Shown piece by piece: positions 26,441 to 35,681 of a DNA stretch of 64,000 nt. Origin of the DNA: Plesiomonas shigelloides (GTDB taxonomy: Bacteria; Pseudomonadota; Gammaproteobacteria; Enterobacterales; CAMTGL01); NCBI RefSeq assembly GCF_900087055.1, contig NZ_LT575468.1:930001-994000 (forward strand). The letters run 5' to 3'. Under the pieces are notes generated by a model, which worked only from the letters and a program-made list of their open reading frames with translations, had not been told where the DNA came from and did not search any database. The position numbers were made by a program, and so were the translations under genes. The first letter of the stretch is position 1. The number at the start of each line of letters is the position of its first letter.

Positions 26441-27746
26441 GTCGCTGGCCGCTTATCAATGCCGCAATCTTGCCGATAAGCCGGTGGCGGCCGGTAAACT
26501 GGTGCGCGTGGTCGGGTTGACCTTGGAAGCCATTGGCTGCCGTGCGCCGGTCGGTAGCCTGTGCCTGATTGAAACTGTCTCTGGTGAGATGGAAGCTGAA
26601 GTGGTCGGCTTTAGCGGCGATACCCTGTTTTTGATGCCCACAGAGCCGTTAACCGGCGTGTTACCGGGTGCGCGCGTCACGCCGATTGTCAGCAAGCAAG
26701 GGATCCCGGTGGGGCCGGAGCTATTAGGGCGCATTATCGATGGTGTTGGCCGTCCGCTCGATGGCTTAGGGCCGCTGCGCTGTCAGCAAAGCGCCGATTT
26801 TTCTGCTGCGCCGATTAACCCGCTGCAACGTAAACCGATCCATGAAGTGCTGGATGTCGGCATCAAGGCCATCAACAGCATGCTGACGGTAGGCAAGGGT
26901 CAGCGTATTGGCCTGTTTGCCGGCTCCGGTGTTGGTAAGTCGGTAACCCTCGGCATGATGACCCGCGGTACTACCGCGCAGGTGGTGGTAGTGGGCCTGA
27001 TCGGGGAGCGTGGCCGTGAGGTGCGTGAATTTATCGAAGAGATTTTAGGTGAAGAGGGGCGTCGTCGTTCGGTGGTGATCGCCGCGCCGGCGGATTCTTC
27101 ACCGCTGATGCGTCTGAAAGGCTGTCAGACGGCGCTAACGGTCGCCGAATATTTTCGTGATCAGGGGCAAGATGTGCTGCTGCTGATGGACTCACTGACC
27201 CGTTTTGCTCAAGCGCAGCGGGAAATCGCGCTGTCGGTCGGCGAGCCTCCGGCCACCAAAGGCTATCCGCCGTCGGTATTTGCCAAACTGCCGGCACTGG
27301 TGGAGCGCGCCGGTAATGGCGCGGAAGGGAAGGGTTCGATCACCGCATTCTTTACCGTACTGAGTGAAGGTGATGACCTGCAAGACCCGATTGCCGATGC
27401 ATCGCGGGCCATTCTTGATGGTCACATCGTGTTATCGCGCCAATTGGCTGATGCCGGTCACTATCCTGCGATTGATGTTGAGCGCTCGGTTAGCCGAGTG
27501 ATGCCAGCGATTACCAGCAATGAGCATCAACTGATGGCACGCGCGGTGCGGCAAATTTGTGCCACCTACAACCGCAATCAGGATCTGATTGCCATCGGCG
27601 CTTATCAGCGCGGCAATGATCCGCGGGTGGATCAGGCGATTGATTTTAAACCGAAGGTCGATGAGTACCTGCAACAGGGTATGAAAGATGTCTGGCCGTT
27701 TGATCGCTGTGTCAGTGATCTGAAACAGGTTCTGCTCGGTGGTTGA
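26427..27746 (+). CDS. fliI: Flagellum-specific export ATPase FliI
   Basis: FliI (439 aa) is the ATPase of the flagellar type III export gate. Walker [13 protein letters not shown] (about residue 165), the [21 protein letters not shown] segment (Walker region), [20 protein letters not shown] and the [19 protein letters not shown] motif match the family. The ATG at 26427 has GCGGAG 7 bp upstream; an upstream in-frame ATG would extend it into fliH with non-family sequence. Confidence 0.96.
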   Translation: MSLRESLAAYQCRNLADKPVAAGKLVRVVGLTLEAIGCRAPVGSLCLIETVSGEMEAEVVGFSGDTLFLMPTEPLTGVLPGARVTPIVSKQGIPVGPELLGRIIDGVGRPLDGLGPLRCQQSADFSAAPINPLQRKPIHEVLDVGIKAINSMLTVGKGQRIGLFAGSGVGKSVTLGMMTRGTTAQVVVVGLIGERGREVREFIEEILGEEGRRRSVVIAAPADSSPLMRLKGCQTALTVAEYFRDQGQDVLLLMDSLTRFAQAQREIALSVGEPPATKGYPPSVFAKLPALVERAGNGAEGKGSITAFFTVLSEGDDLQDPIADASRAILDGHIVLSRQLADAGHYPAIDVERSVSRVMPAITSNEHQLMARAVRQICATYNRNQDLIAIGAYQRGNDPRVDQAIDFKPKVDEYLQQGMKDVWPFDRCVSDLKQVLLGG

Positions 27747-27764
27747 CGCAGAGGTTAATGCAAC

Positions 27765-28205
27765 ATGAAAGCCTTGGATTTACTGTTAGAGCAAGCCGGT
27801 AAAAAAGAGCAAGATGCCTCCGGCCATCTGTCACAAGCGCGCCAGCAATTGAGCATGCATGAGGCGCAGATGGAGCGGATCCATGAGTATCGCTATGACT
27901 ACTGCCAACAGATGTCACAGCGCGGTTGTGCTGGTTTAAATGCCAGTGAATATCACCATCTGCAGCAGTTTATTGGCCATTTGGATCAGAATCTGGTCAA
28001 ACAAAACTATGCTCGCCGCACCTTTGAAGAGCAAGCGGACCGCGCGCGTGAGCTGTGGCTGGATGCCAAGCAAAAACGCAAATCCCTCGAAATGCTGGTG
28101 GAGCGCCGCGAAAAACAAAAGCAGCAAAAAGCCGCGCGCGAAGAGCAAAAATTAAATGATGAGATGGCGGCGCAGTTGCTGCGCCGTTTACAAACTCAGC
28201 GTTAA
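27765..28205 (+). CDS. fliJ: Flagellar export chaperone FliJ
   Basis: FliJ (146 aa) is a coiled-coil stalk-like subunit of the export apparatus. It starts MKALDLLLEQAGKKEQDASG and is almost wholly helical, with long Gln/Lys/Arg heptads (EEQADRARELWLDAKQKRKS, LEMLVERREKQKQQKAAREE). It closes the fliE operon; a 243-bp gap with an RpoN-like promoter follows. Confidence 0.92.
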   Translation: MKALDLLLEQAGKKEQDASGHLSQARQQLSMHEAQMERIHEYRYDYCQQMSQRGCAGLNASEYHHLQQFIGHLDQNLVKQNYARRTFEEQADRARELWLDAKQKRKSLEMLVERREKQKQQKAAREEQKLNDEMAAQLLRRLQTQR

Positions 28206-28328
28206 TCCGCATGCAGCAGATAGCCGCGTTGGGTGACGTAGCGTGCTAAAGCGCACTGGTGTGATTCGCGCGGATATGATTGGCGCAACTATCTTAGCCG
28301 CAAGCATCTTGGCAGGATGTCAATTTGT

Positions 28329-28344
28329 TGGCGTGCTTTTTGCT
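28329..28344 (+). promoter_or_regulatory. Sigma-54 promoter candidate for fliK operon
   Basis: TGGCGTGCTTTTTGCT has GG-N10-GC spacing, TGGC at -24 and TTGCT at -12. It lies 105 bp upstream of the fliK ATG in the fliJ-fliK gap, and implies that fliK onwards can be transcribed independently of fliE. Confidence 0.7.
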
Positions 28345-28448
28345 CATATGGTTGAGTAATTGACGCGATTTGATCTGCGCCGCATTTTGCTTGGCCGGTC
28401 AGCCGCGCTCTGTTCCCTGCATGATTAATTATCCTAAGGAAGGTTGAG

Positions 28449-29915
28449 ATGCCACAATCCGTTCTTCTTCCCGCCGCGCCATCCGCCGCTGGCAGTGCCG
28501 GCCCCGTGTCTCAAACTTCGACTCCAACGTCGGGCTCTGCACGCTCAGCCTCTGCGAGCGGTCGCTTTGATGAATGCCTGAACAAAGCGCAGCAGCGTGA
28601 TGAGCGGCAAAAAGATGCCGCCGGTAAAAAAGCAGATAACAATGCAAACACGGCGGCCAGCGATAAGGCGGGCAATACCGATAAAACCGACAAAACAGAT
28701 AAGTCGGATAAATCCCACAAAGCCGATAAAAAAGATAAAGCGGCCGCGAATAAAGACAAAAAAGATCTCGCGGTAGACGCCAATGCGAATACTGCCGACA
28801 CTGCTGCGACTAAGCCGCAAGAGGCGGCTGACGACTCAGCTAGCGGTGATAAGACCCTGACTATCGATACTTCCGAGGCAGAGAGCGAAGCGTCCGCCAA
28901 GGCTTCGCCAAGCATGGATGCCAATAGCGCAGCCAGCAAAGCCGAGACCGTGGCCAGTGCCAGCGATGATCCGTGGCTGCAGCAAATCACCGCGAGCCGT
29001 CAGGCCTTGCAGTCAGCAAAAGGTGCCGAGGGCGGCGCAGGCAGTGCCAGCAAAGAAGCGAACCTGAACGCCTTGAGTCAGTTGACCGGCGTGTCAGGCC
29101 GCACGCAAGTGCCGAGCGTAGAATTAGATGCCAGTGGCAAACTGAACGCCAGCGCCGAGCAAATGGCGGCGGCATTAAAAGGGGTGGGCGAGCCCAAAGT
29201 GGAGGCTTCGGCGGTATCTTCGCAGCATACCGAGAGTGCCTTAAAAATGTTGCTCGGCACCGATGAGCCAAGCGATAACGCGACCAGCAAAGCGGATAGC
29301 ACCCTGCTGGCCGCGACCAAAGCCGCCACCCATCAGGCTACCGACACCCCAGCGACAGCCGCGCATCCACAAGCGGCCACCCACGATTTTCTCGACAGCT
29401 TGCGCCAAGCGCAGGGCAATAACGGTTTGTCGGCAATGCGTCAGCCTGAACCTCAAGCGCCTACGCCGCTGCCGCTGCGTCATCCGGAACAAAGTGCGCA
29501 AGCCTTGCAAGAACAGGTACAGTTTTTGCTTAACCGCAAGCTGGATACGGTGGAAATCCGTCTGGACCCGCCAGAGCTGGGCAATTTGCAGATTAAATTG
29601 CACCTCAATCAGGATCAGGCGCAAGTCGGGATCGTGGTGCAAAACAGCCATGCGCGCGAGTTACTGGAGCAAACCTTGCCACGGCTGCGTGAAATGCTGG
29701 CCCAGCAAGGGATCCAACTGGGACAAACGCAGGTTCAGCAGCAAAGCCAGCAACAGCAAGGCGGTGCGTCGGGTCAAGGTCAGGATCTGCGCGGCGCGCC
29801 GGGACACTCTGGCAGCAGCCTCGGCAATGGCAGCGATGTCGGTACTGACGAGGCCCTGACGGTACAGCAGCACACAGTCACCGGCAGCGCACACGCGGTC
29901 GATTACTACGCGTAA
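28449..29915 (+). CDS. fliK: Flagellar hook-length control protein FliK
   Basis: FliK (488 aa) measures hook length and triggers the export switch. Most of the protein is a low-complexity Ala/Ser/Lys/Asp ruler; residues about 75-105 are a run of DK units (DKTDKTDKSDKSHKADKKDK). The conserved C-terminal domain (about 340-430) has LNRKLDTVEIRLDPPELGNL and IKLHLNQDQAQVGIVVQNSH, then ARELLEQTLPRLREMLAQQG. A Gln-rich tail follows. AAGGAAGG lies before the ATG. Confidence 0.93.
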   Translation: MPQSVLLPAAPSAAGSAGPVSQTSTPTSGSARSASASGRFDECLNKAQQRDERQKDAAGKKADNNANTAASDKAGNTDKTDKTDKSDKSHKADKKDKAAANKDKKDLAVDANANTADTAATKPQEAADDSASGDKTLTIDTSEAESEASAKASPSMDANSAASKAETVASASDDPWLQQITASRQALQSAKGAEGGAGSASKEANLNALSQLTGVSGRTQVPSVELDASGKLNASAEQMAAALKGVGEPKVEASAVSSQHTESALKMLLGTDEPSDNATSKADSTLLAATKAATHQATDTPATAAHPQAATHDFLDSLRQAQGNNGLSAMRQPEPQAPTPLPLRHPEQSAQALQEQVQFLLNRKLDTVEIRLDPPELGNLQIKLHLNQDQAQVGIVVQNSHARELLEQTLPRLREMLAQQGIQLGQTQVQQQSQQQQGGASGQGQDLRGAPGHSGSSLGNGSDVGTDEALTVQQHTVTGSAHAVDYYA

Positions 29916-29962
29916 GACGGTTTCCCCCGCTCCCGTCAGACATTATTAGGAAAAGAGAACAG

Positions 29963-30457
29963 ATGGCAGAGAACCTTACGCTGGATGGCAACGCCAGCGG
30001 CAATAATAAAAAACGCTGGCTGATTATCGGCCTGATCGCGCTGCTGGTGATTGGCGCGGGTGCCGGTAGTTACTACTGGTTTGCTGCGGATAAGAGCGAA
30101 TCCCTGCCGAAAAAAGGCTTCTCGCCGGTATTGGGCACCATGGCGATGTATGTGAATACCTCGCGCCCCTTCGTGTTTAACGTCTCCGGTGGTCTGCGCG
30201 ATCGCTTGGTGGAGATCCGGGTGCAACTGCTGGTACGCAGTGAAACCGATCGCGCCTTGGTGCAAGCGAACTTACCTCTGATTGAAAGCATTATTTTGTC
30301 GTCCTTCTCTGCGGCTACCGTAGAGCAGTGGCGCGATCCGCGCAGCCGTGAATTGCTGCGTGATCAGGCCCTCAAAGAGGTGCGTGATTCGATGGAAAAA
30401 TTGGTCAACGCACCTGCCGTTGAACAGATCCTGTTAACCAGTTATGTCATGCAGTAA
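29963..30457 (+). CDS. fliL: Flagellar basal body-associated protein FliL
   Basis: FliL (164 aa) is a single-pass inner-membrane protein that supports the stator under load. One membrane segment is clear (WLIIGLIALLVIGAGAGSYY, about 19-38), followed by a periplasmic domain containing FNVSGGLRDRLVEIRVQLLV and the C-terminal VEQILLTSYVMQ. It is 8 bp from fliM. Confidence 0.95.
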   Translation: MAENLTLDGNASGNNKKRWLIIGLIALLVIGAGAGSYYWFAADKSESLPKKGFSPVLGTMAMYVNTSRPFVFNVSGGLRDRLVEIRVQLLVRSETDRALVQANLPLIESIILSSFSAATVEQWRDPRSRELLRDQALKEVRDSMEKLVNAPAVEQILLTSYVMQ

Positions 30458-30465
30458 GGTAGCCC

Positions 30466-31509
30466 GTGTCTGATATCCTCTCACAAGACGAAATTGATGC
30501 CCTGTTACACGGGGTGGACGATGTCGTTGACGATGCGCCGGAGCAGCCGAAATCACAGGGTGTGAAGGCCTTTGACTTTTCCTCGCAGGATCGGATTGTC
30601 CGTGGCCGGATGCCGACTCTGGAGCTGATTAACGAACGTTTTGCCCGTCACATGCGCATCAGTTTGTTCAACATGATGCGCCGCACTGCCGAAGTGTCGA
30701 TCAACAGCGTACAAATGCTCAAGTTTGGTGAATACGTGCACACCCTGTTTGTGCCGACCAGCTTGAACATGGTGCGTTTCCGCCCACTAAAGGGCACTGC
30801 GTTGATCACGCTTGAAGCGCGCTTAGTGTTCATTTTGGTGGAAAACTTCTTCGGCGGTGATGGCCGTTTCCCAAATAAAGTGGAAGGGCGGGAATTTACC
30901 CCTGCCGAGCGCCGAATTATCCAGATGCTGCTTAAGCTGATCTTTGGTGATTACAAAGAGGCGTGGGGACCGGTGATGGATGTCGAGTTCGATTATCTCG
31001 ACTCCGAAGTGAACCCAGCGATGGCCAACATCGTCAGCCCGACCGAAGTGGTAGTCGTCAGCTCGTTCCATATCGAACTCGATGGCGGCGGTGGCGATGT
31101 GCACATCACTATGCCGTATTCGATGCTGGAGCCAATTCGTGAACTGCTGGATGCCGGTGTTCAAGGTGACAAGAGCGACACCGACATGCGTTGGGGCAAG
31201 GCCCTGCGCGAAGAGATCATGGAGATCAACGTCGATCTGCGCGCCAAGTTGTTGGATGTCGATCTGACGCTGCGCGATCTGATGAACATGAAAGCGGGCG
31301 ACATTATTCCGGTGGATATGCCGGAAAACCTGCTGGTATATGTTGAAGACCTGCCGAGCTTCCGTGCCCAGTTAGGGCAGGCCAATGAGAATCTGGCCCT
31401 CAAGATCACCGAGCGTCTGAAACGGCCGGAGGTGATGAAAAGTGAACTGTCCCTGATCCGGGGCAGCGATAAATTACTCGATGAAATTGTGGTGTTAGAC
31501 GATGAGTGA
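30466..31509 (+). CDS. fliM: Flagellar motor switch protein FliM
   Basis: FliM (347 aa) is the C-ring protein that binds CheY-P. The N-terminal CheY-binding peptide is intact (MSDILSQDEIDALLHGVDD), followed by FDFSSQDRIVRGRMPTLELI, the middle domain (ALITLEARLVFILVENFFGG) and the C-terminal SpoA-like domain. The start is GTG at 30466 with AAGGTAG upstream. It overlaps fliN by 8 bp. Confidence 0.97.
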   Translation: MSDILSQDEIDALLHGVDDVVDDAPEQPKSQGVKAFDFSSQDRIVRGRMPTLELINERFARHMRISLFNMMRRTAEVSINSVQMLKFGEYVHTLFVPTSLNMVRFRPLKGTALITLEARLVFILVENFFGGDGRFPNKVEGREFTPAERRIIQMLLKLIFGDYKEAWGPVMDVEFDYLDSEVNPAMANIVSPTEVVVVSSFHIELDGGGGDVHITMPYSMLEPIRELLDAGVQGDKSDTDMRWGKALREEIMEINVDLRAKLLDVDLTLRDLMNMKAGDIIPVDMPENLLVYVEDLPSFRAQLGQANENLALKITERLKRPEVMKSELSLIRGSDKLLDEIVVLDDE

Positions 31510-31897
31510 TATGACAACCGATCAGGAGAAACTGGCCGCGCAGTGGGCTAGCGAAATGGGCGTGGAAGACGATGGCGTCAAGCGTGCCGAGCTCGAAGAG
31601 CTGCAGGACGAAAGTGTGCCGCTCAATCCAAACGAGCGTAAGCGTCTGGACAGCATTCTGGACATTCCGGTGACCATCTCCATGGAAGTGGGTCGCAGTC
31701 AGATCAGCATCCGTAACCTGCTGCAATTGAACCAAGGTTCGGTGGTGGAGCTGGAGCGTATTGCCGGTGAGCCGCTGGACGTGATGGTTAACGGCACCTT
31801 GATCGCGCACGGCGAAGTGGTGGTGGTGAACGACAAGTTCGGCATCCGTCTGACCGATGTGATCAGCCAAACTGAACGCATCAAGAAGCTGAAGTAA
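31502..31897 (+). CDS. fliN: Flagellar motor switch protein FliN
   Basis: FliN (131 aa) completes the C ring. The C-terminal SpoA domain is typical: ILDIPVTISMEVGRSQISIR, NLLQLNQGSVVELERIAGEP, and LIAHGEVVVVNDKFGIRLTD. The N-terminal 45 residues are an acidic variable region. Confidence 0.97.
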   Translation: MSDMTTDQEKLAAQWASEMGVEDDGVKRAELEELQDESVPLNPNERKRLDSILDIPVTISMEVGRSQISIRNLLQLNQGSVVELERIAGEPLDVMVNGTLIAHGEVVVVNDKFGIRLTDVISQTERIKKLK

Positions 31898-31899
31898 GC

Positions 31900-32319
31900 A
31901 TGAAACGTCTTTTACCGGCAGCCGCGTTGCTGCCGTTACCGGCTTGGTCTGCCCAGCCGGACATGAATATCGGCATGGCGCTGATGTCACTGCTGCTGGT
32001 GCTGGGTCTGATTGTTGGATTGGGCTGGGTCGCCAAGCGTATGCGATTGCCGTTTAACGGGCATGGCAATATGCGTGTTGAGCAGCAACAGGCGCTCGGT
32101 CAGCGCGAGCGGTTGATGGTGGTAAATGTCGAAGGCCAGCGTTTATTGCTGGGGGTGACGCCGCAAAGCATCAGCCTGCTCAAAGAGTTGGGCGACGCGC
32201 CGGAAAGTCACGCCAATCCGCCATCGGGCTTTCAGCAGCAGCTCAATGCCCTGCTGGAAAAACGCAAGTCGGCGGCCAAGTCCGCTGCGTCTGCTTCTGA
32301 TAACGAGTCTGCTCACTGA
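31900..32319 (+). CDS. fliO: Flagellar export protein FliO
   Basis: FliO (139 aa) is an assembly factor for FliP in the export gate. It has a hydrophobic signal-like start ([18 protein letters not shown]), one membrane segment ([20 protein letters not shown], about 27-46), then [20 protein letters not shown] and [12 protein letters not shown], the conserved cytoplasmic part. It begins 2 bp after fliN and overlaps fliP (TGATG). Confidence 0.93.
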   Translation: MKRLLPAAALLPLPAWSAQPDMNIGMALMSLLLVLGLIVGLGWVAKRMRLPFNGHGNMRVEQQQALGQRERLMVVNVEGQRLLLGVTPQSISLLKELGDAPESHANPPSGFQQQLNALLEKRKSAAKSAASASDNESAH

Positions 32320-33104
32320 TGTTCCCGACCTTTTCTCGCTTGCGTAGCTTACGGGCTACGTTGCAGCGTCCGCTGTATATTGTCTTGCCGTTGTTGTTGC
32401 TGTTACCGGCCGGGGTATGGGCGGCGGGAACCGGTATTCCGGCCATCACCATGAACGATAACCCAGGCGGTGGCACCGATTATTCGGTATCGCTGCAGGT
32501 GTTGATCCTGATGACCATGCTGAGCTTCTTGCCAGCCATTGTCATCATGATGACCTCGTTTACTCGCATTATTGTGGTGCTGTCGATTTTGCGCCAAGCC
32601 ATTGGTCTGCAACAAAGCCCGTCTAACCAGATTTTGATTGGCATTACCTTGTTCATGACCTTGTTTGTAATGTCGCCAGTACTGGACAAGATCAACCAAG
32701 ATGCCTTGCAGCCTTATATGCGCGAAGAGGTGAGCGCCCAAGAGGCCATTACCCGCGCTCAGAAGCCCCTGCATGCCTTTATGCTGGGACAGACCCGCGA
32801 AACCGATTTAGCCACTTTCGTGCGCTTATCCGGTCACAAGGTGCAATCACCGGAGCAGGTCAGCATGACCGTGCTGATCCCAGCGTTTGTGACCAGCGAG
32901 CTGAAAACCGCGTTCCAGATTGGCTTTATGCTGTTCCTGCCGTTTTTGATTATCGACTTGGTGGTCGCCAGTGTGTTGATGGCGATGGGTATGATGATGC
33001 TGTCGCCGATGATCGTGTCGTTGCCATTTAAGCTGATGCTGTTTGTGCTGGTGGATGGCTGGAATTTGGTTTTAGGCACCTTGGCCGGCAGTTTTGGTAT
33101 GTAG
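32319..33104 (+). CDS. fliP: Flagellar export gate protein FliP
   Basis: FliP (261 aa) is a core export-gate membrane protein. It has a cleavable signal (residues about 10-35), the [20 protein letters not shown]-like segment, [20 protein letters not shown], and the C-terminal [20 protein letters not shown]-like region with [20 protein letters not shown]. The following gene fliQ is 128 bp away rather than immediately adjacent. Confidence 0.96.
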   Translation: MFPTFSRLRSLRATLQRPLYIVLPLLLLLPAGVWAAGTGIPAITMNDNPGGGTDYSVSLQVLILMTMLSFLPAIVIMMTSFTRIIVVLSILRQAIGLQQSPSNQILIGITLFMTLFVMSPVLDKINQDALQPYMREEVSAQEAITRAQKPLHAFMLGQTRETDLATFVRLSGHKVQSPEQVSMTVLIPAFVTSELKTAFQIGFMLFLPFLIIDLVVASVLMAMGMMMLSPMIVSLPFKLMLFVLVDGWNLVLGTLAGSFGM

Positions 33105-33232
33105 CGCGGTTTAGCATGTAACTTGTGCATGCGGTTGCGACATGTACAAACTGCCGTTTGGCGTCTCAGTGCATCTTACTCATTAATTTCATGCGTTATC
33201 GACGTGTGGCTGCATAGAACAAGGAACCGCAG

Positions 33233-33502
33233 GTGTCTCCCGAAGCCTTTGTAGAAATCTTTCAGCATGCGCTCTATCAGGTACTGGTGATGGTGTCGGC
33301 CATCATGGTGCCGGGGTTGCTGATTGGTCTGGTGGTGGCGGTATTTCAGGCTGCCACCTCGATCAACGAACAGACCTTGAGCTTCTTACCGCGTCTGGTA
33401 GTGACCATTTTGGCGCTGATTTTCCTCGGCCACTGGATGACCGGTCAGCTGATGGATTTCTTTTACGCCATGATTGATGACATCCCTCGGGTGATCCGCT
33501 GA
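33233..33502 (+). CDS. fliQ: Flagellar export gate protein FliQ
   Basis: FliQ (89 aa) has the two membrane segments of the family (ALYQVLVMVSAIMVPGLLIG and LVVTILALIFLGHWMTGQLM) with VAVFQAATSINEQTLSFLPR between them. The start is GTG at 33233, with AAGGAA upstream. It overlaps fliR (TGATG). Confidence 0.96.
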   Translation: MSPEAFVEIFQHALYQVLVMVSAIMVPGLLIGLVVAVFQAATSINEQTLSFLPRLVVTILALIFLGHWMTGQLMDFFYAMIDDIPRVIR

Positions 33503-34296
33503 TGGATTGGTTATCGGGCAATATCATGCAGTTTTGGGCCAGTTTCTTGTGGCCGTTTGCCCGTATCAGCAGCATGCTGATGACCATGACCGCCATTGGC
33601 GCGGCGTTCGTGCCTGCGCGGGTGCGTTTGCTGTTGGCGGTAGCGGTAACGCTGGCGTCATTGCCCTCCATTCCCGCCATGCCGCAAGGCATTGAGCTGT
33701 TTAGCCTACACAGTGCGCTGATCACCGCGCAACAGATCTTAATTGGCGTGGCGATTGGCATGATCTCGCAGTTTCTGACCCAGATCTTTGTGATGCTGGG
33801 GCAGGTGGTGAGTATGCAATCGAGCCTCGGTTTTGCCTCAATGGTCGATCCGGCCAGTGGTCAGAATACGCCGCTGCTGGGTCAGATTTATATGATGCTG
33901 ACGCTGCTGGTGTTTTTGCTGCTCGATGGTCATTTGATCATGATTGAGATGCTGGTGCGCAGTTTTACCACCTTACCGGTGGGGGAAACCGGCATTACCG
34001 CTGGCGGCTACCATCTGCTGAGTCAGTGGTTTGGCATTTTGTTTCTCGGCTCAGTGAGTATGTCGTTGTCGGCGATTATCTCGCTGCTGACCGTCAACAT
34101 CGCGATGGGGATCATGAACCGCGCCGCGCCGCAGCTTAACGTTTACAGCCTCGGCTTTGGTCTGATTTTGCTGTGCGGCTTGTTCTCTCTCTGGTATCTG
34201 CTGTCCGCCTTCCCGCGCCACTATGATATTTATTGGCGTGTGGCGCTGGATGATATGTGTACCTTGCTGCACATGACCTGTGGGGATGGTTTGTAA
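33502..34296 (+). CDS. fliR: Flagellar export gate protein FliR
   Basis: FliR (264 aa) is a polytopic export-gate protein. It has six or so hydrophobic segments, and the family features FWPFARISSMLMTMTAIGAA-like sequence, SSLGFASMVDPASGQNTPLL and LTVNIAMGIMNRAAPQLNVY. It closes the fliK-fliR gene group; flhB starts 58 bp later. Confidence 0.95.
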   Translation: MDWLSGNIMQFWASFLWPFARISSMLMTMTAIGAAFVPARVRLLLAVAVTLASLPSIPAMPQGIELFSLHSALITAQQILIGVAIGMISQFLTQIFVMLGQVVSMQSSLGFASMVDPASGQNTPLLGQIYMMLTLLVFLLLDGHLIMIEMLVRSFTTLPVGETGITAGGYHLLSQWFGILFLGSVSMSLSAIISLLTVNIAMGIMNRAAPQLNVYSLGFGLILLCGLFSLWYLLSAFPRHYDIYWRVALDDMCTLLHMTCGDGL

Positions 34297-34354
34297 TGCT
34301 GACCGGCTTGCCGCAGTACACTGCAGCTATTCGTAACCGTAAAGGAGGCGCCTG

Positions 34355-35488
34355 ATGGCGGAGTCCGACGGCCAAGAACGCACGGAACAGGCGTCGTCTA
34401 AGCGTTTAGAAGACGCCCGTAAAAAAGGTCAGGTTGCGCGTTCGCGCGAGTTTGCCACGGTGATCGTGCTGGTGATGGGCTCGGTGGCGCTATTGTGGTT
34501 TGGTCAGAACCTTGCCATGGCATTGGCGCGCCTGATGCACCGTTTGTTCAGCTTTACCCGTGATGAAGTGTTCGATTCTGATGCGCTGCTTACCATTGCC
34601 TGTAAAGCGCTGCTGAATATCTTACCGTCACTGGCGATGATTTTGCTGCTGCTGTTTGTCGCCTCGGTGTTGGGCGCATCGCTAATCGGCGGCTTTAACT
34701 TCTCGGTTGAGGCGATGCAGCCTAAGTTCAACAAACTGAACCCAATGTCTGGCATTAAGCGGATGTTTGGTCTGCAAAGCTGGGTTGAACTGGGTAAATC
34801 CATTCTTAAGATCTTGCTCATTGGTGTGGTGACCTGGCGCTTGCTGCTCAACACGCGCAATGATTTGGCGCAGCTTAGCTTGGAAGCCTTCCCGCGCAAT
34901 ATTTTCCATGCGGTCGATTCACTACTGTGGTTTGTTCTGCTGCTCAGTTGTACCCTGATTTTGGTGGCGGCGATTGATATTCCGTATCAGCTGTGGAATC
35001 ACAGCCAAAAGCTGATGATGACCAAGCAGGAAGTGAAGGAAGAATACAAAAACAGCGAAGGTAACCCGCACATCAAAGGGCGCATTCGTCAGTTACAACG
35101 CGAGATGGCCAGCCGCCGTATGATGGGCGAAGTGCCATCGGCGGATGTGATTATCACCAACCCGGAGCACTTTTCGGTGGCACTGCGCTATCAGCGTGAT
35201 GTGGATAAAGCGCCGGTGGTAGTAGCCAAAGGGGTCGACTTCACGGCGATGAAGATCCGGGAAATTGCTAATGCCCACGATATTCCGATAGTCCCAGCGC
35301 CCCCTCTGGCGCGGGCGTTGTACCACAGCGCCGAGTTGGAGCAGCCGATCCCCGATGGCCTGTTTATGGCTGTTGCGCAGGTGCTGGCTTACGTATTCCA
35401 GCTGCAACAATACCGCAAGGGCAAAACCTTCCGTCGGCCAATTCCGTTGCCGGACGAGCTCCCAATTCCGGACGATCTGCGCCGTTAA
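34355..35488 (+). CDS. flhB: Flagellar export switch protein FlhB with NPEH motif
   Basis: FlhB (377 aa) is the export-gate protein that switches specificity from hook to filament substrates by autocleavage. The N-terminal ERTEQASSKRLEDARKKGQV and four membrane segments are typical. The cleavage motif reads N269-P270-E271-H272 instead of the common NPTH, with normal flanks (PSADVIITNP, then FSVALRYQ). Asn269 and Pro270, which carry the chemistry, are retained. AAGGAGGCGCC precedes the ATG. Confidence 0.96.
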   Translation: MAESDGQERTEQASSKRLEDARKKGQVARSREFATVIVLVMGSVALLWFGQNLAMALARLMHRLFSFTRDEVFDSDALLTIACKALLNILPSLAMILLLLFVASVLGASLIGGFNFSVEAMQPKFNKLNPMSGIKRMFGLQSWVELGKSILKILLIGVVTWRLLLNTRNDLAQLSLEAFPRNIFHAVDSLLWFVLLLSCTLILVAAIDIPYQLWNHSQKLMMTKQEVKEEYKNSEGNPHIKGRIRQLQREMASRRMMGEVPSADVIITNPEHFSVALRYQRDVDKAPVVVAKGVDFTAMKIREIANAHDIPIVPAPPLARALYHSAELEQPIPDGLFMAVAQVLAYVFQLQQYRKGKTFRRPIPLPDELPIPDDLRR

Positions 35489-35491
35489 TCT

Positions 35492-35507
35492 TGGCACTCA
35501 TATTGCT
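35492..35507 (+). promoter_or_regulatory. Sigma-54 promoter candidate for flhA operon
   Basis: TGGCACTCATATTGCT matches the RpoN consensus at all key positions (TGGCAC-N5-TTGCT). It is 175 bp upstream of flhA, just after the flhB stop, and probably drives flhA-flhF-flhG-fliA and the che genes. Confidence 0.85.
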
Positions 35508-35598
35508 TTAAACCAAGATATTGACGGTGTTCAGCCAATTTATCGTCGCTTCAATGAGATAGCGCACTGTTTTGTGTGATTTTTAGACGCGCCGCCGC

Positions 35599-35660
35599 TC
35601 GCAAAACGCGAGTTAGCGTGCGTCTGGCAGCAAGATACGGCGGCTGAACTAAAATTTAGT
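35599..35660 (+). other. Structured leader of flhA
   Basis: Between the RpoN-like promoter and flhA lie a hairpin (CTCGC AAAAC GCGAG, about 35599-35613) and a perfect odd palindrome, ACTAAAATTTAGT (35648-35660). The leader would be about 170 nt. Role unknown. Confidence 0.4.
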
Positions 35661-35681
35661 GCACGATCAGGTCTGCTGTTC

